From assembly GCA_030614485.1 (NCBI GenBank), contig JAUWTY010000089.1:1-5272 (forward strand): a stretch of 5,272 nt of DNA, written 5' to 3'. The DNA is from Methanosarcinales archaeon (GTDB lineage Archaea > Halobacteriota > Methanosarcinia > Methanosarcinales > Methanocomedenaceae). The notes beneath the pieces are model-generated. The model was not told the DNA's origin and ran no database searches. It was given only the letters and a program-made list of their open reading frames with translations. Positions 1-5,252 of this stretch are shown piece after piece (the stretch's first letter is position 1; each line of letters opens with the position of its first letter). Position numbers and translations under genes: made by a program.

Positions 1-59
1 TTCGCTTCCAGGGCAGATGTAAGGGCTTGTGAAACCTGTGATTTGAATTGTAGAAACAT
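1..59 (-). CDS. argS: Arginyl-tRNA synthetase, N-terminal fragment (runs off the left edge)
   Basis: Reading the minus strand from an ATG at 57-59, the frame stays open to the window edge and gives MFLQFKSQVSQALTSALEA. This pattern (MFL-x-F/L-(K/R)-x(3-5)-AL-x-x-AL) matches, from memory, the start of archaeal arginyl-tRNA synthetases, whose N-terminal Add-1 domain recognises the tRNA D-loop. The enzyme charges tRNA-Arg with arginine in the cytoplasm. An in-frame ATG six bases upstream (63-65) would add Met-Thr. Neither start has a strong Shine-Dalgarno, and the family start favours the inner one. It follows the gene ending at 132 on the same strand, with a hairpin between them. Only about 19 codons are visible, so the call rests on a short match. 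The plus-strand frame over the same bases is also open but is less convincing. Confidence 0.55.
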   Translation of the reverse strand, partial: MFLQFKSQVSQALTSALEA

Positions 60-87
60 GGTCATCAGCGTATTGGTATTTAAGGGG

Positions 88-111
88 ATGTAGATAGATG
101 GCTATCTACAT
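88..111. repeat. Perfect 10-bp inverted repeat / hairpin between two minus-strand genes
   Basis: ATGTAGATAG at 88-97 and CTATCTACAT at 102-111 are exact reverse complements separated by four bases, giving a strong stem-loop on either strand. It lies 20 bases past the stop of the minus-strand gene ending at 132 and about 25 bases before the likely argS start. On the minus strand no T-run follows the stem (the next bases are CCCCTTAAATACC), so it is not a textbook terminator. It could be a 3'-end processing or stability element for the upstream message, or a protein-binding site in the argS promoter region. The symmetry is certain; the role is not. Confidence 0.7.
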
Positions 112-131
112 AATTGTTTCTTTGCGATGAC

Positions 132-656
132 CTATTTTTTGGTTCTAAGTGTCAGGAATGCAAGGACAAGCAGCATGAATGCAGGCAACATTCCCGGGGC
201 TGGCAATTCACCCATGCCTGGGAAGAGTTCATCCTTTTCCGGCGTATCTACCGGTCTGTCCTGAGTCTCCTGCACTACCGGAACTGATTCATCACCTTCT
301 ACCGTTATCTGGAAAGTGACGGTGGGTTTTTCAAGGAGATAGAAATTGTAAATCCCTGGTTCATTAAGTTGGATGCGAGTGCGCTGCCTGAAGGACATGT
401 AAGTTTCTTTACTGGTTCCATTATTAAATAAGTTCTTATCACATATTACGGTGAACCAGCGTCGATTCCTGTCATTATTAAAGAATGAGATGTTCTGGCC
501 CTGTTGGAAGGTAGTGCTGGGGGTTTCGGGATTTAAAAAAAATCCTTCGGTGGGTTCCTCCTCTACGGGCACATTTATCTGGATGACCGGGTCCATAGCC
601 AAGACCGGGTGGATGATTGCCAGGAGTATCAGTATAGTTATGGTTTTTTTCAGCAT
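132..656 (-). CDS. Secreted cupredoxin-like protein without copper ligands, C-terminal membrane anchor
   Basis: A predicted 174-residue protein that I cannot assign to a named family. Residues 1-20 form a signal peptide (KK near the start, a hydrophobic core, a likely cut after VLA). Residues about 45-120 look like one cupredoxin-type beta domain: QGQNISFFNND, then RRWFTV, then EPGIYNFYL and a closing TFQITV strand. The copper-binding His, Cys and Met expected around these strands are absent: Trp follows RR, and LLEKPTV follows NFY. Residues 121-150 are an acidic, Pro-rich linker. Residues 151-174 (LPAPGM, a hydrophobic segment, then RTKK) have the three-part shape of an archaeosortase sorting signal, with PGM where PGF is expected. 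The ATG at 656 is preferred over the one at 668 because GGTGAT (661-666) is a good Shine-Dalgarno for it. It is a tandem paralogue of the gene at 724-1242, 67 bases upstream, and is probably co-transcribed with it. The likely location is outside the cell, anchored to the membrane. Confidence 0.8.
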   Translation of the reverse strand: MLKKTITILILLAIIHPVLAMDPVIQINVPVEEEPTEGFFLNPETPSTTFQQGQNISFFNNDRNRRWFTVICDKNLFNNGTSKETYMSFRQRTRIQLNEPGIYNFYLLEKPTVTFQITVEGDESVPVVQETQDRPVDTPEKDELFPGMGELPAPGMLPAFMLLVLAFLTLRTKK

Positions 657-723
657 ATATATCACCATTAAGTAATTTCATACATAATTTAATAATTGTT
701 TTTCGTTCCAGACTTTCAATAAT

Positions 724-1242
724 TCAGTCAATTCTTTTATTCCTTACTATCAGGATAGCGAGAATAAGCATCATTAATGTAGCAGGTGTGCCAAAACCGG
801 GTATACCTTTAATGGCTGCCCATGGGTTATTTTCCTCTACAACTTCCTGTTCCTGGGGAGGGGACTGGGTTGCTTGAAGCTCATTGTTAGAATTGTAATC
901 TACAGCCGTTAACTGAACTGTAACTGTCGGTTTTTCTTCCAAATAGAAATTATAAGTTCCCGGCTCATCAAATTGTAAGGATAGACTTCTTCTGAATGTC
1001 AGGATGGTTGGAGGAAAAAGGTTTTCTTCACTGACCAAGGTAAATGGTCTTCTGTGCAAATCCTCGTTTTTAAATGTTATAGTCTGCCCTTGTTCTACTG
1101 TGTTTTCAAGTGGATATATCAGGACAAAACCTTCGGTTTGGTTCTCCAGTGTTCCGGGTCTGATATAGATAAATGAATCCGAGGCTGCAACAGGCTGTAT
1201 TATTGCTATAAAAGCCAAGATGACAGTTATTATTTTTTGCAT
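724..1242 (-). CDS. Secreted cupredoxin-like protein with PGF-CTERM-type sorting signal
   Basis: A predicted 172-residue protein, paralogous to the gene at 132-656. Residues 1-20 form a signal peptide ending PVAA. Residues about 47-114 form a cupredoxin-like domain: QGQTITFKNED, RRPFTLVSEENLF, TFRRSLSL, EPGTYNFYL and EKPTVTVQLT. No residues are placed as the usual Cys/His/Met copper site, and the protein has no cysteine at all. A Gln/Glu/Asn-rich linker (115-143) leads to IPGFG (147-151), a hydrophobic helix and a basic tail (RNKR). This matches the PGF-CTERM pattern processed by archaeosortase A, in which the tail is removed and the protein is attached to a membrane lipid. A GTG at 1257 would extend the frame by five residues. 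The ATG at 1242 is preferred because GAGG (1249-1252) lies six bases before it and the longer form would place that site inside the gene. A TATA-like box at 1286-1295 fits this start. The molecular function is unknown. Confidence 0.82.
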   Translation of the reverse strand: MQKIITVILAFIAIIQPVAASDSFIYIRPGTLENQTEGFVLIYPLENTVEQGQTITFKNEDLHRRPFTLVSEENLFPPTILTFRRSLSLQFDEPGTYNFYLEEKPTVTVQLTAVDYNSNNELQATQSPPQEQEVVEENNPWAAIKGIPGFGTPATLMMLILAILIVRNKRID

Positions 1243-1285
1243 AGTAATCCTCAACACATATGTAGATATATTTAGCCATGTTGTA

Positions 1286-1295
1286 GTATAAATAT
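1286..1295 (-). promoter_or_regulatory. TATA box for the two cupredoxin-like genes
   Basis: On the minus strand the bases read GAGCAATATTTATAC, an A/T-rich archaeal TATA element (ATATTTATAC) with purine-rich bases just upstream where BRE would sit. The usual spacing of about 25 bases puts the transcription start near 1264 and leaves a leader of about 22 bases carrying the GAGG ribosome site at 1249-1252. A second A/T stretch nearer the gene (about 1262-1272) would be too close to the start codon. Confidence 0.5.
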
Positions 1296-1342
1296 TGCTC
1301 CCCCACCATTACCGCTGATAAGTGTGTCCCAGTCGTTTTTAG

Positions 1343-1354
1343 AAAAATATATAC
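1343..1354 (+). promoter_or_regulatory. TATA box of the arsenite-permease operon
   Basis: The plus strand reads AGAAAAATATATAC, a purine/A-rich BRE-like stretch running into a TATA element. The expected transcription start, about 25 bases downstream, falls at roughly 1371-1376, inside the inverted repeat at 1361-1380. The leader would be about 35-40 bases, with GGTG at 1400-1403 as the ribosome site seven bases before the ATG at 1411. Confidence 0.6.
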
Positions 1355-1360
1355 GCAATC

Positions 1361-1380
1361 ATTTCAATAATCATTGAAAT
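1361..1380. promoter_or_regulatory. Palindromic operator candidate (ArsR/SmtB-like) in front of the permease operon
   Basis: ATTTCAAT and ATTGAAAT are perfect 8-bp inverted arms separated by AATC. The core TCAA-N6-TTGA resembles sites bound by winged-helix ArsR/SmtB repressors, which release DNA when they bind arsenite or metal ions. It begins about seven bases after the TATA box and spans the predicted transcription start, where an archaeal repressor would block RNA polymerase. It sits before a metalloid efflux gene, as expected. No regulator gene is present in the window. The symmetry is directly visible; which protein binds it is inferred. Confidence 0.6.
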
Positions 1381-1410
1381 AAGACACAACCCGATATTTG
1401 GTGCAAATAA

Positions 1411-2478
1411 ATGTTAGACGAGAAGAAATTAGGATTCTTTGAGAAATATCTCACAATATGGATCATTGTCTGTATCACTGCAGGTCTTTTATTGGGCAAG
1501 ACATTTCCAGCAGTGGCAACTTCTATCAATTCAATGCAATTATACAGTGTATCCCTGCCCATTGCAGTTCTGCTGTTCTTTATGATTTTTCCCATCATGG
1601 TGCAAATTGATTTTAAACAAGTCATTAAAGCTGGTAAAACCCCAAAACCTGTTTTATTAACTTTGTTTGTGAACTGGGGGATAAAGCCCTTTACAATGCT
1701 TTTTTTTGCTTGGGTTTTTATGAAAGTGGTATTCACTCCATTCTTACCAGATACCGTTACACCTACGTTGATGGGAGATATGGACCTGCCGTCGCAATAC
1801 TTTGCCGGAATGGTATTATTGGGCATTGCTCCTTGTACGGCTATGGTGCTCGTGTGGAGTTATCTGGCAAAAAGTAACCAGGGTCATACACTGGTCATGG
1901 TTGCCATCAACAGTCTGGCCATGTTAATATTATATGCACCCATGGCACGATGGCTATTGGGAATTGGTGAAATTGTAGTGCCTTGGCAAACCATAGCCCT
2001 GTCAGTGGGATTATATGTGGGTGTGCCGTTGGTGGCAGGCTACTTTTCCAGAAAAGATCTGCTTATGAGAAAAGGTGCCGATTGGTTTGAGAATACATTT
2101 TCCCCGGTGATGCACAATATTGCTATTTTGGCATTGCTGATAACCCTGATCACACTGTTTAGTCTTCAGGGTGACGTGATTATTAAGGAACCCTTAGTCA
2201 TATTGATGATAGCGGTACCGTTGTTGATCCAGGTGTTTTTCATCTTTATCCTTGGTTACGGCATATCAAGATTAATTGGCCTGTCATATGAAGATGCAGC
2301 GCCTACAGCGCTGATAGGTGCGAGTAATCATTTTGAAGTAGCAATTGCTGTATCCATCATGCTTTTTGGTCTTAACTCAGGTGCTGCATTGGCAACAGTA
2401 GTTGGAGTTCTGATTGAAGTACCGGTAATGCTGGCACTTGTAAAGATATGCCTTAAGTCCAGGAATTTATTTAATTGA
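1411..2478 (+). CDS. acr3: ACR3-type arsenite efflux permease
   Basis: This 355-residue polytopic membrane protein has the length expected of the ACR3 family (about ten transmembrane helices, bile acid/arsenite/riboflavin transporter superfamily). It is expected to export arsenite, and possibly antimonite, across the cytoplasmic membrane using the proton gradient. Family landmarks are present in order: FFEKYLTIW at the N-terminus (9-17), MIFPIMVQIDF (58-68), NWGIKPFTM (88-96), GIAPCTAMVLVWSYL (138-152) with the conserved functional Cys142, GASNHFE (303-309) with the conserved Glu309, and NSGAALATVVGVLIEVPVML near the C-terminus. No truncation is seen. It leads a four-gene operon with a ferredoxin start 16 bases after its stop. 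No ArsC arsenate reductase accompanies it. A GGTG ribosome site lies seven bases before the ATG. The family call is strong; the substrate is inferred from the family. Confidence 0.93.
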   Translation: MLDEKKLGFFEKYLTIWIIVCITAGLLLGKTFPAVATSINSMQLYSVSLPIAVLLFFMIFPIMVQIDFKQVIKAGKTPKPVLLTLFVNWGIKPFTMLFFAWVFMKVVFTPFLPDTVTPTLMGDMDLPSQYFAGMVLLGIAPCTAMVLVWSYLAKSNQGHTLVMVAINSLAMLILYAPMARWLLGIGEIVVPWQTIALSVGLYVGVPLVAGYFSRKDLLMRKGADWFENTFSPVMHNIAILALLITLITLFSLQGDVIIKEPLVILMIAVPLLIQVFFIFILGYGISRLIGLSYEDAAPTALIGASNHFEVAIAVSIMLFGLNSGAALATVVGVLIEVPVMLALVKICLKSRNLFN

Positions 2479-2494
2479 CATAGATGGGGAAGTC

Positions 2495-2677
2495 ATGGTT
2501 AAATTGATAATCGATGAAGCGAAATGTAACGGCTGCGGTGATTGTGTAAAAGTGTGCAAGAGCCGGAGTTTGGAGATCCATGATGGTGTATGCATTGCAA
2601 CCAGGCCGGATGAATGTAAACTATGTATGCTGTGTAAGGTTACCTGCCCCAACGGGGCTATTGAGATAGAGGTATGA
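2495..2677 (+). CDS. 2x[4Fe-4S] bacterial-type ferredoxin
   Basis: A 60-residue cytoplasmic electron carrier. Two cluster motifs are complete: Cys11-Cys14-Cys17-Cys21 and Cys41-Cys44-Cys47-Cys51, each CxxCxxCxxxC. In such proteins the last cysteine of each motif ligates the other cluster. The second motif ends in the usual CP, whereas the first ends in CK, and there is an extra Cys33 between them. It starts 16 bases after the permease stop and ends four bases before the next start, so it is surely part of the operon. It probably passes low-potential electrons to a partner encoded nearby; the two thioredoxin-fold proteins downstream are candidates, but this is inference. GGGGAAG just before the ATG is a plausible ribosome site. 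Confidence 0.9.
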   Translation: MVKLIIDEAKCNGCGDCVKVCKSRSLEIHDGVCIATRPDECKLCMLCKVTCPNGAIEIEV

Positions 2678-2681
2678 ACTT

Positions 2682-3107
2682 ATGGACAAAGAGGAAGGAT
2701 GCAGTTGTTTTAATGCTGCCCTTGTGGACTATACCCTGAAGAAAAAGAAGAGCAGCCTGCACGATGCCACCTGTCCGTTGTGCCACAAGACATTTACCAC
2801 AAATAGGGAGGGAGAAGAGGTGGTATGTTTCGACTGCCGAAAAGGTCTCAAACATAAGGTCGAGGTGCTGGGTATAGGTGGCAAGCAGTACAATGACACC
2901 TTGAATGTAGTAGTACAGGCTGTGTTGGGGACTGAGTTCAGGGTCATACCTGTAACAGATATTGAGACTATAATGACCTACGAGGTGGCCGTTACCCCTG
3001 CCATGGTGGTTGACGGAAAGGTGATGTGTGAGGGCAGAGTGCCCGAATATGATGAGATATGTGAATGGATAGGTAAACGGACAGGTAAGCAAAGTGATGC
3101 AAAATGA
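2682..3107 (+). CDS. Zinc-ribbon protein fused to a thioredoxin-like domain lacking CXXC
   Basis: A 141-residue cytoplasmic protein with two parts. The N-terminal third is Cys-rich: Cys7 and Cys9, then Cys31-x2-Cys34 and Cys49-x2-Cys52, a spacing typical of a zinc ribbon or rubredoxin-like metal site. Residues 59-133 align along their whole length with the small thioredoxin-like protein encoded next. VEVLGIGGKQY matches IEILGTGCAKC, VAVTPAMVVDGKV matches VMMTPAVVIDSEV, and the last helix is EICEWIG versus QIKQWITG. The cis-Pro loop (Thr105-Pro106) is kept, but both active-site cysteines are replaced, by Gly67 and Tyr70. It therefore cannot do ordinary dithiol exchange at that site. Cys116 and Cys127 are extra cysteines in this domain. 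The ribosome site GAGGT overlaps the ferredoxin's last codons, and the stop overlaps the next start by four bases (ATGA). Possible roles include a scaffold, a metal or metalloid sensor or carrier, or a partner of its active paralogue. Confidence 0.78.
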   Translation: MDKEEGCSCFNAALVDYTLKKKKSSLHDATCPLCHKTFTTNREGEEVVCFDCRKGLKHKVEVLGIGGKQYNDTLNVVVQAVLGTEFRVIPVTDIETIMTYEVAVTPAMVVDGKVMCEGRVPEYDEICEWIGKRTGKQSDAK

Positions 3108-3337
3108 AGATTGAAATACTTGGGACCGGTTGTGCAAAATGTAAAAAGGTCACTAATAATGTTAAGCGGGCAGTGGAGGAACTGGGGCTGGACATTGAGG
3201 TGGAGAAGGTCGAGGATATCAACCGGATTCTTGACTATGGTGTGATGATGACGCCCGCAGTCGTAATAGACAGCGAGGTAAAGGTTGCCGGTAAAATCCC
3301 TGATGTCAAGCAGATTAAGCAGTGGATTACCGGATAA
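3104..3337 (+). CDS. Small thioredoxin-like redox-active disulfide protein (MTH895/TIGR00412-like)
   Basis: A 77-residue minimal thioredoxin-fold protein. The N-terminal strand IEILGTG leads to the active site Cys10-Ala-Lys-Cys13, a helix follows, and the cis-Pro loop Met-Thr50-Pro51 precedes the strand AVVIDSEVKVAG. The length and layout match the archaeal small redox-active disulfide proteins typified by MTH895, which reduce protein disulfides. Homologues are often found beside metalloid-resistance permeases. Its start overlaps the preceding stop by four bases (ATGA), indicating translational coupling; GTGAT five bases before the ATG may serve as a ribosome site. Its neighbour is a paralogous domain without the CXXC. 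The likely job is thiol redox chemistry for the operon, such as reducing arsenate or an oxidised partner, but no substrate can be read from the sequence. Confidence 0.87.
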   Translation: MKIEILGTGCAKCKKVTNNVKRAVEELGLDIEVEKVEDINRILDYGVMMTPAVVIDSEVKVAGKIPDVKQIKQWITG

Positions 3338-3398
3338 CCGGATTGCTAAATTACTGAATAACTCAAAGTATCTTCATGTAGTTAGCATTCGTGTGCCT

Positions 3399-4679
3399 TT
3401 ATCCCCATTTATCCAGTGCTGCTTTCAATTCACTGTGGGTCTTTGCATATTCCTCAAGCGATATTCCATCAAGTGATGCATCAACTGCCTGCCTGCAGGC
3501 CGCAGCACCCGCTGCTGTCCCCATAGGATGGGCATGTATCCCGCCGCCGAACTGCATGATAGCATCTTTACCGAAAATCTGTGCCAGCTCTGGCACCATT
3601 GTAGGTTCCAGCCCACCCGATGCCACTGGGAACACAGGCTTGATCTTGCTCCAATCCTGCTCAAGTGTGTTCAAATCATGGTTCGCAGGAACATTTTTCA
3701 TCACACATTCATCCCTGAGAGCCAGCACTTCGTTCCTTTCCCCGTGCATCTTTCCTACCACTGTGCCTATATGCAGTTGGTCAAGTCCGATCAGGCGTAC
3801 CAGTTTTGCTATCACCAGCATACTGACACCGTGCCTGGGATTGCGGGTAAGTGCCGAATGCATGCATCGGTGGGCATGGAGTACCAGATTCAGGTCTTCA
3901 TTATGATCCCGCAGGGACTGTAGAGCGCTCCAGCCAACAGTAATGATATCAATCATGGCATATTCGCCGCCAAGATCCTTGATAATCTCAGCTCTTTTTA
4001 GCATCTCCTCACAGGTGGGTGCGGTTATATTACACATATACATCTTGCGCTCACCGGTTTCGGCTTCTGCCTTCTCGCTTCCCTTTAATGTGAGTTCCGC
4101 CCTGCTCCGGAACCTGTTGAACTTCTGGTCAGTCAGGTTCTCATCGTCTTTTACCAGGTCGCAGCCACCTGCAAATGCATTATATGCCACCTCTGCATGT
4201 TGCTCAGATGTAAGTCCCACCTTTGGCTTGACAATGGTACCTACCAGTGGTCTGTCTGTCACTCCCAGCAGGTCCTTGACACCTTGCATCCCGAATTTCG
4301 GTCCATGGAATGACTGGATAACATCTTCAGGGAAAGTAATATCCATAAGTCGGAGATTATCCAGCAGTTTCATACTGAATATGTTTCCTGCTATGGCACT
4401 CAGTATTTGCGGGACAGAATTTAGCTCAAACAGATCCTGCGTGTACGCAACCCTTACAGTTTGCTGTTTTTCATCAGTAAATATAACATGGGGTTTCAGT
4501 TCCTCAGCCAACTGTGGACTAAGAGTAGAGATGTCACTCCAGGTATCAATGGAACTCTCACCTGCCATGTGGGTGCAGGCATCTTCAAAGGCCATTCCTT
4601 GCGTCGGTTCGATATGATATTCACAGACAAAATCCCGTTTTGTAGGTTTGTATCCCAGGTCGATGTAATCTTTTAACAT
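3399..4679 (-). CDS. rbcL: Ribulose-1,5-bisphosphate carboxylase/oxygenase large subunit, form III
   Basis: A 426-residue protein, shorter than plant form I and typical of archaeal form III. It adds CO2 (or O2) to ribulose 1,5-bisphosphate, giving 3-phosphoglycerate. All catalytic positions are intact (spinach numbers in brackets): Glu41 [60], Thr46 and Trp47 [65, 66], Asn99 [123], Lys151 and Lys153 in the KPKVG motif [175, 177], the carbamylated Lys177 with metal ligands Asp179 and Glu180 in GGCDLVKDDE [201, 203, 204], His270 [294], His303 [327], Lys310 in loop 6 (VVGKMHGER) [334], Ser354 [379] and the phosphate-binding GGG at 378-380. In archaea this form works in AMP/nucleoside salvage or, with phosphoribulokinase, in the reductive hexulose-phosphate pathway; neither partner is in the window. 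AAGGAG lies eight bases before the ATG. purE is upstream, 45 bases away on the same strand, so the two are probably co-transcribed. No small subunit is nearby, as expected. Confidence 0.96.
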   Translation of the reverse strand: MLKDYIDLGYKPTKRDFVCEYHIEPTQGMAFEDACTHMAGESSIDTWSDISTLSPQLAEELKPHVIFTDEKQQTVRVAYTQDLFELNSVPQILSAIAGNIFSMKLLDNLRLMDITFPEDVIQSFHGPKFGMQGVKDLLGVTDRPLVGTIVKPKVGLTSEQHAEVAYNAFAGGCDLVKDDENLTDQKFNRFRSRAELTLKGSEKAEAETGERKMYMCNITAPTCEEMLKRAEIIKDLGGEYAMIDIITVGWSALQSLRDHNEDLNLVLHAHRCMHSALTRNPRHGVSMLVIAKLVRLIGLDQLHIGTVVGKMHGERNEVLALRDECVMKNVPANHDLNTLEQDWSKIKPVFPVASGGLEPTMVPELAQIFGKDAIMQFGGGIHAHPMGTAAGAAACRQAVDASLDGISLEEYAKTHSELKAALDKWG

Positions 4680-4724
4680 TGAATTTGCTCCTTAATAAAT
4701 AAGATATTAGTTAATGCTTAGCTT

Positions 4725-5201
4725 CTAAAATAAAGTTTGTGAATCCTGTAATGACTGCTCTGCCATATCCTTTCTATGGTCTGCCAGTTTCCTTTCCAGC
4801 TCTTTATTCCCGGTGGCAATTATCTGGGCCGCCAATATGGCAGCATTCTCGCCTCGTCCTATCCCCACACATGCAACAGGGATGCCTCCTGGCATCTGTG
4901 CGATGGATAGTAGAGCATCTATCCCATCCAATGCAGCTTTTACCGGGACCCCGATAACCGGCCTTGTTGTGTGGGATGCCACCACGCCCGGAAGGTGGGC
5001 AGCCAGTCCTGCGATAGCGATAAAGACCTTTACACCTGATTCATGAGCGTTGTTGATTATTTCAATGACCCTTGCAGGTGCCCTGTGCGCTGATGCTACA
5101 TTCACATCGTAATTTATATCGAATCGATTAAAAATTTCAATTGCTTTTTTTGCGATATCCGCATCTGATTTGCTACCAAGTATTATTGATACATCGGTCA
5201 T
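4725..5201 (-). CDS. purE: N5-carboxyaminoimidazole ribonucleotide mutase (class I PurE)
   Basis: A 158-residue cytoplasmic enzyme of de novo purine synthesis that forms 4-carboxy-5-aminoimidazole ribonucleotide (CAIR). The PurE signatures are present: GSKSD (9-13), SAHRAP (37-42) with catalytic His39, AGLAAHLPG (64-72), RPVIGVPV (80-87) and QMPGGIPV (102-109). AAHLPG and QMPxGIPV point to class I, which rearranges N5-CAIR made by PurK; the second Gly of the usual AGGAAHLPG is Leu66 here. No purK lies in the window, so whether this archaeon uses PurK or direct carboxylation of AIR cannot be told. GAGGT (5208-5212) precedes the ATG by six bases. A TATA-like element lies about 45 bases upstream. 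The gene leads a minus-strand pair with the RuBisCO gene downstream. Confidence 0.94.
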   Translation of the reverse strand: MTDVSIILGSKSDADIAKKAIEIFNRFDINYDVNVASAHRAPARVIEIINNAHESGVKVFIAIAGLAAHLPGVVASHTTRPVIGVPVKAALDGIDALLSIAQMPGGIPVACVGIGRGENAAILAAQIIATGNKELERKLADHRKDMAEQSLQDSQTLF

Positions 5202-5214
5202 TGATTTACCTCAC

Positions 5215-5238
5215 TTATACTTTTATGAGAATGTATAA
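5215..5238. repeat. Inverted repeat in the purE leader/promoter
   Basis: TTATAC (5215-5220) and GTATAA (5233-5238) are exact 6-bp inverted arms separated by 12 bases. They flank the position where purE transcription would begin if the TATA box at 5243-5252 is used. A repressor site is possible, but short A/T-rich arms arise often by chance. Confidence 0.3.
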
Positions 5239-5242
5239 CAAT

Positions 5243-5252
5243 TAATTTAAAC
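5243..5252 (-). promoter_or_regulatory. Candidate TATA box for purE-rbcL
   Basis: The minus strand reads ACAAAATGTTTAAATTA, with an A-rich BRE-like stretch before GTTTAAATTA. The usual spacing places the transcription start near 5222, leaving a leader of about 20 bases that contains the GAGGT ribosome site. The 45-base gap before rbcL holds no TATA box at a sensible distance, which supports joint transcription from here. Confidence 0.4.

Noticed and set aside
1..93. Open plus-strand frame from the left edge ending TAG at 91-93, containing a CETCDLNC stretch, possibly the C-terminus of a metal-binding protein
   Set aside because: The minus-strand frame over the same bases gives a recognisable ArgS-like N-terminus with a sensible start, the flanking genes are on the minus strand, and the plus frame would end inside the hairpin. 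A short open frame here is easily a shadow.
657..723. Separate promoter between the two cupredoxin-like genes (A/T stretch at 685-697 with CGAAAAA before it)
   Set aside because: The predicted start would fall within the GGTGAT ribosome site, leaving almost no leader. Co-transcription from the promoter at 1286-1295 is simpler.
1260..1268. ATGTAGATA shared with the hairpin arm at 88-96, a possible common binding site
   Set aside because: There is no partner arm here, and a single A/T-rich 9-mer match between two leader regions can occur by chance.
1371..1826. 151-codon minus-strand frame opposite the start of the permease gene
   Set aside because: It overlaps the well-supported ACR3 gene, begins in the promoter palindrome and resembles no family; it is a shadow.
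3338..3398. Possible terminators in the convergent gap: CCGG-ATAA-CCGG at the end of the thioredoxin-like gene, and TGCTAA/TTAGCA (3344-3349/3382-3387)
   Set aside because: The first stem is only four base pairs with no T-run, and the second is six base pairs with a 32-base loop. Neither is better than chance.
3943..4617. 224-codon plus-strand frame inside the RuBisCO gene
   Set aside because: It is fully antisense to a RuBisCO with every catalytic residue intact, and its Ser/Leu-rich product is typical of antisense shadows.
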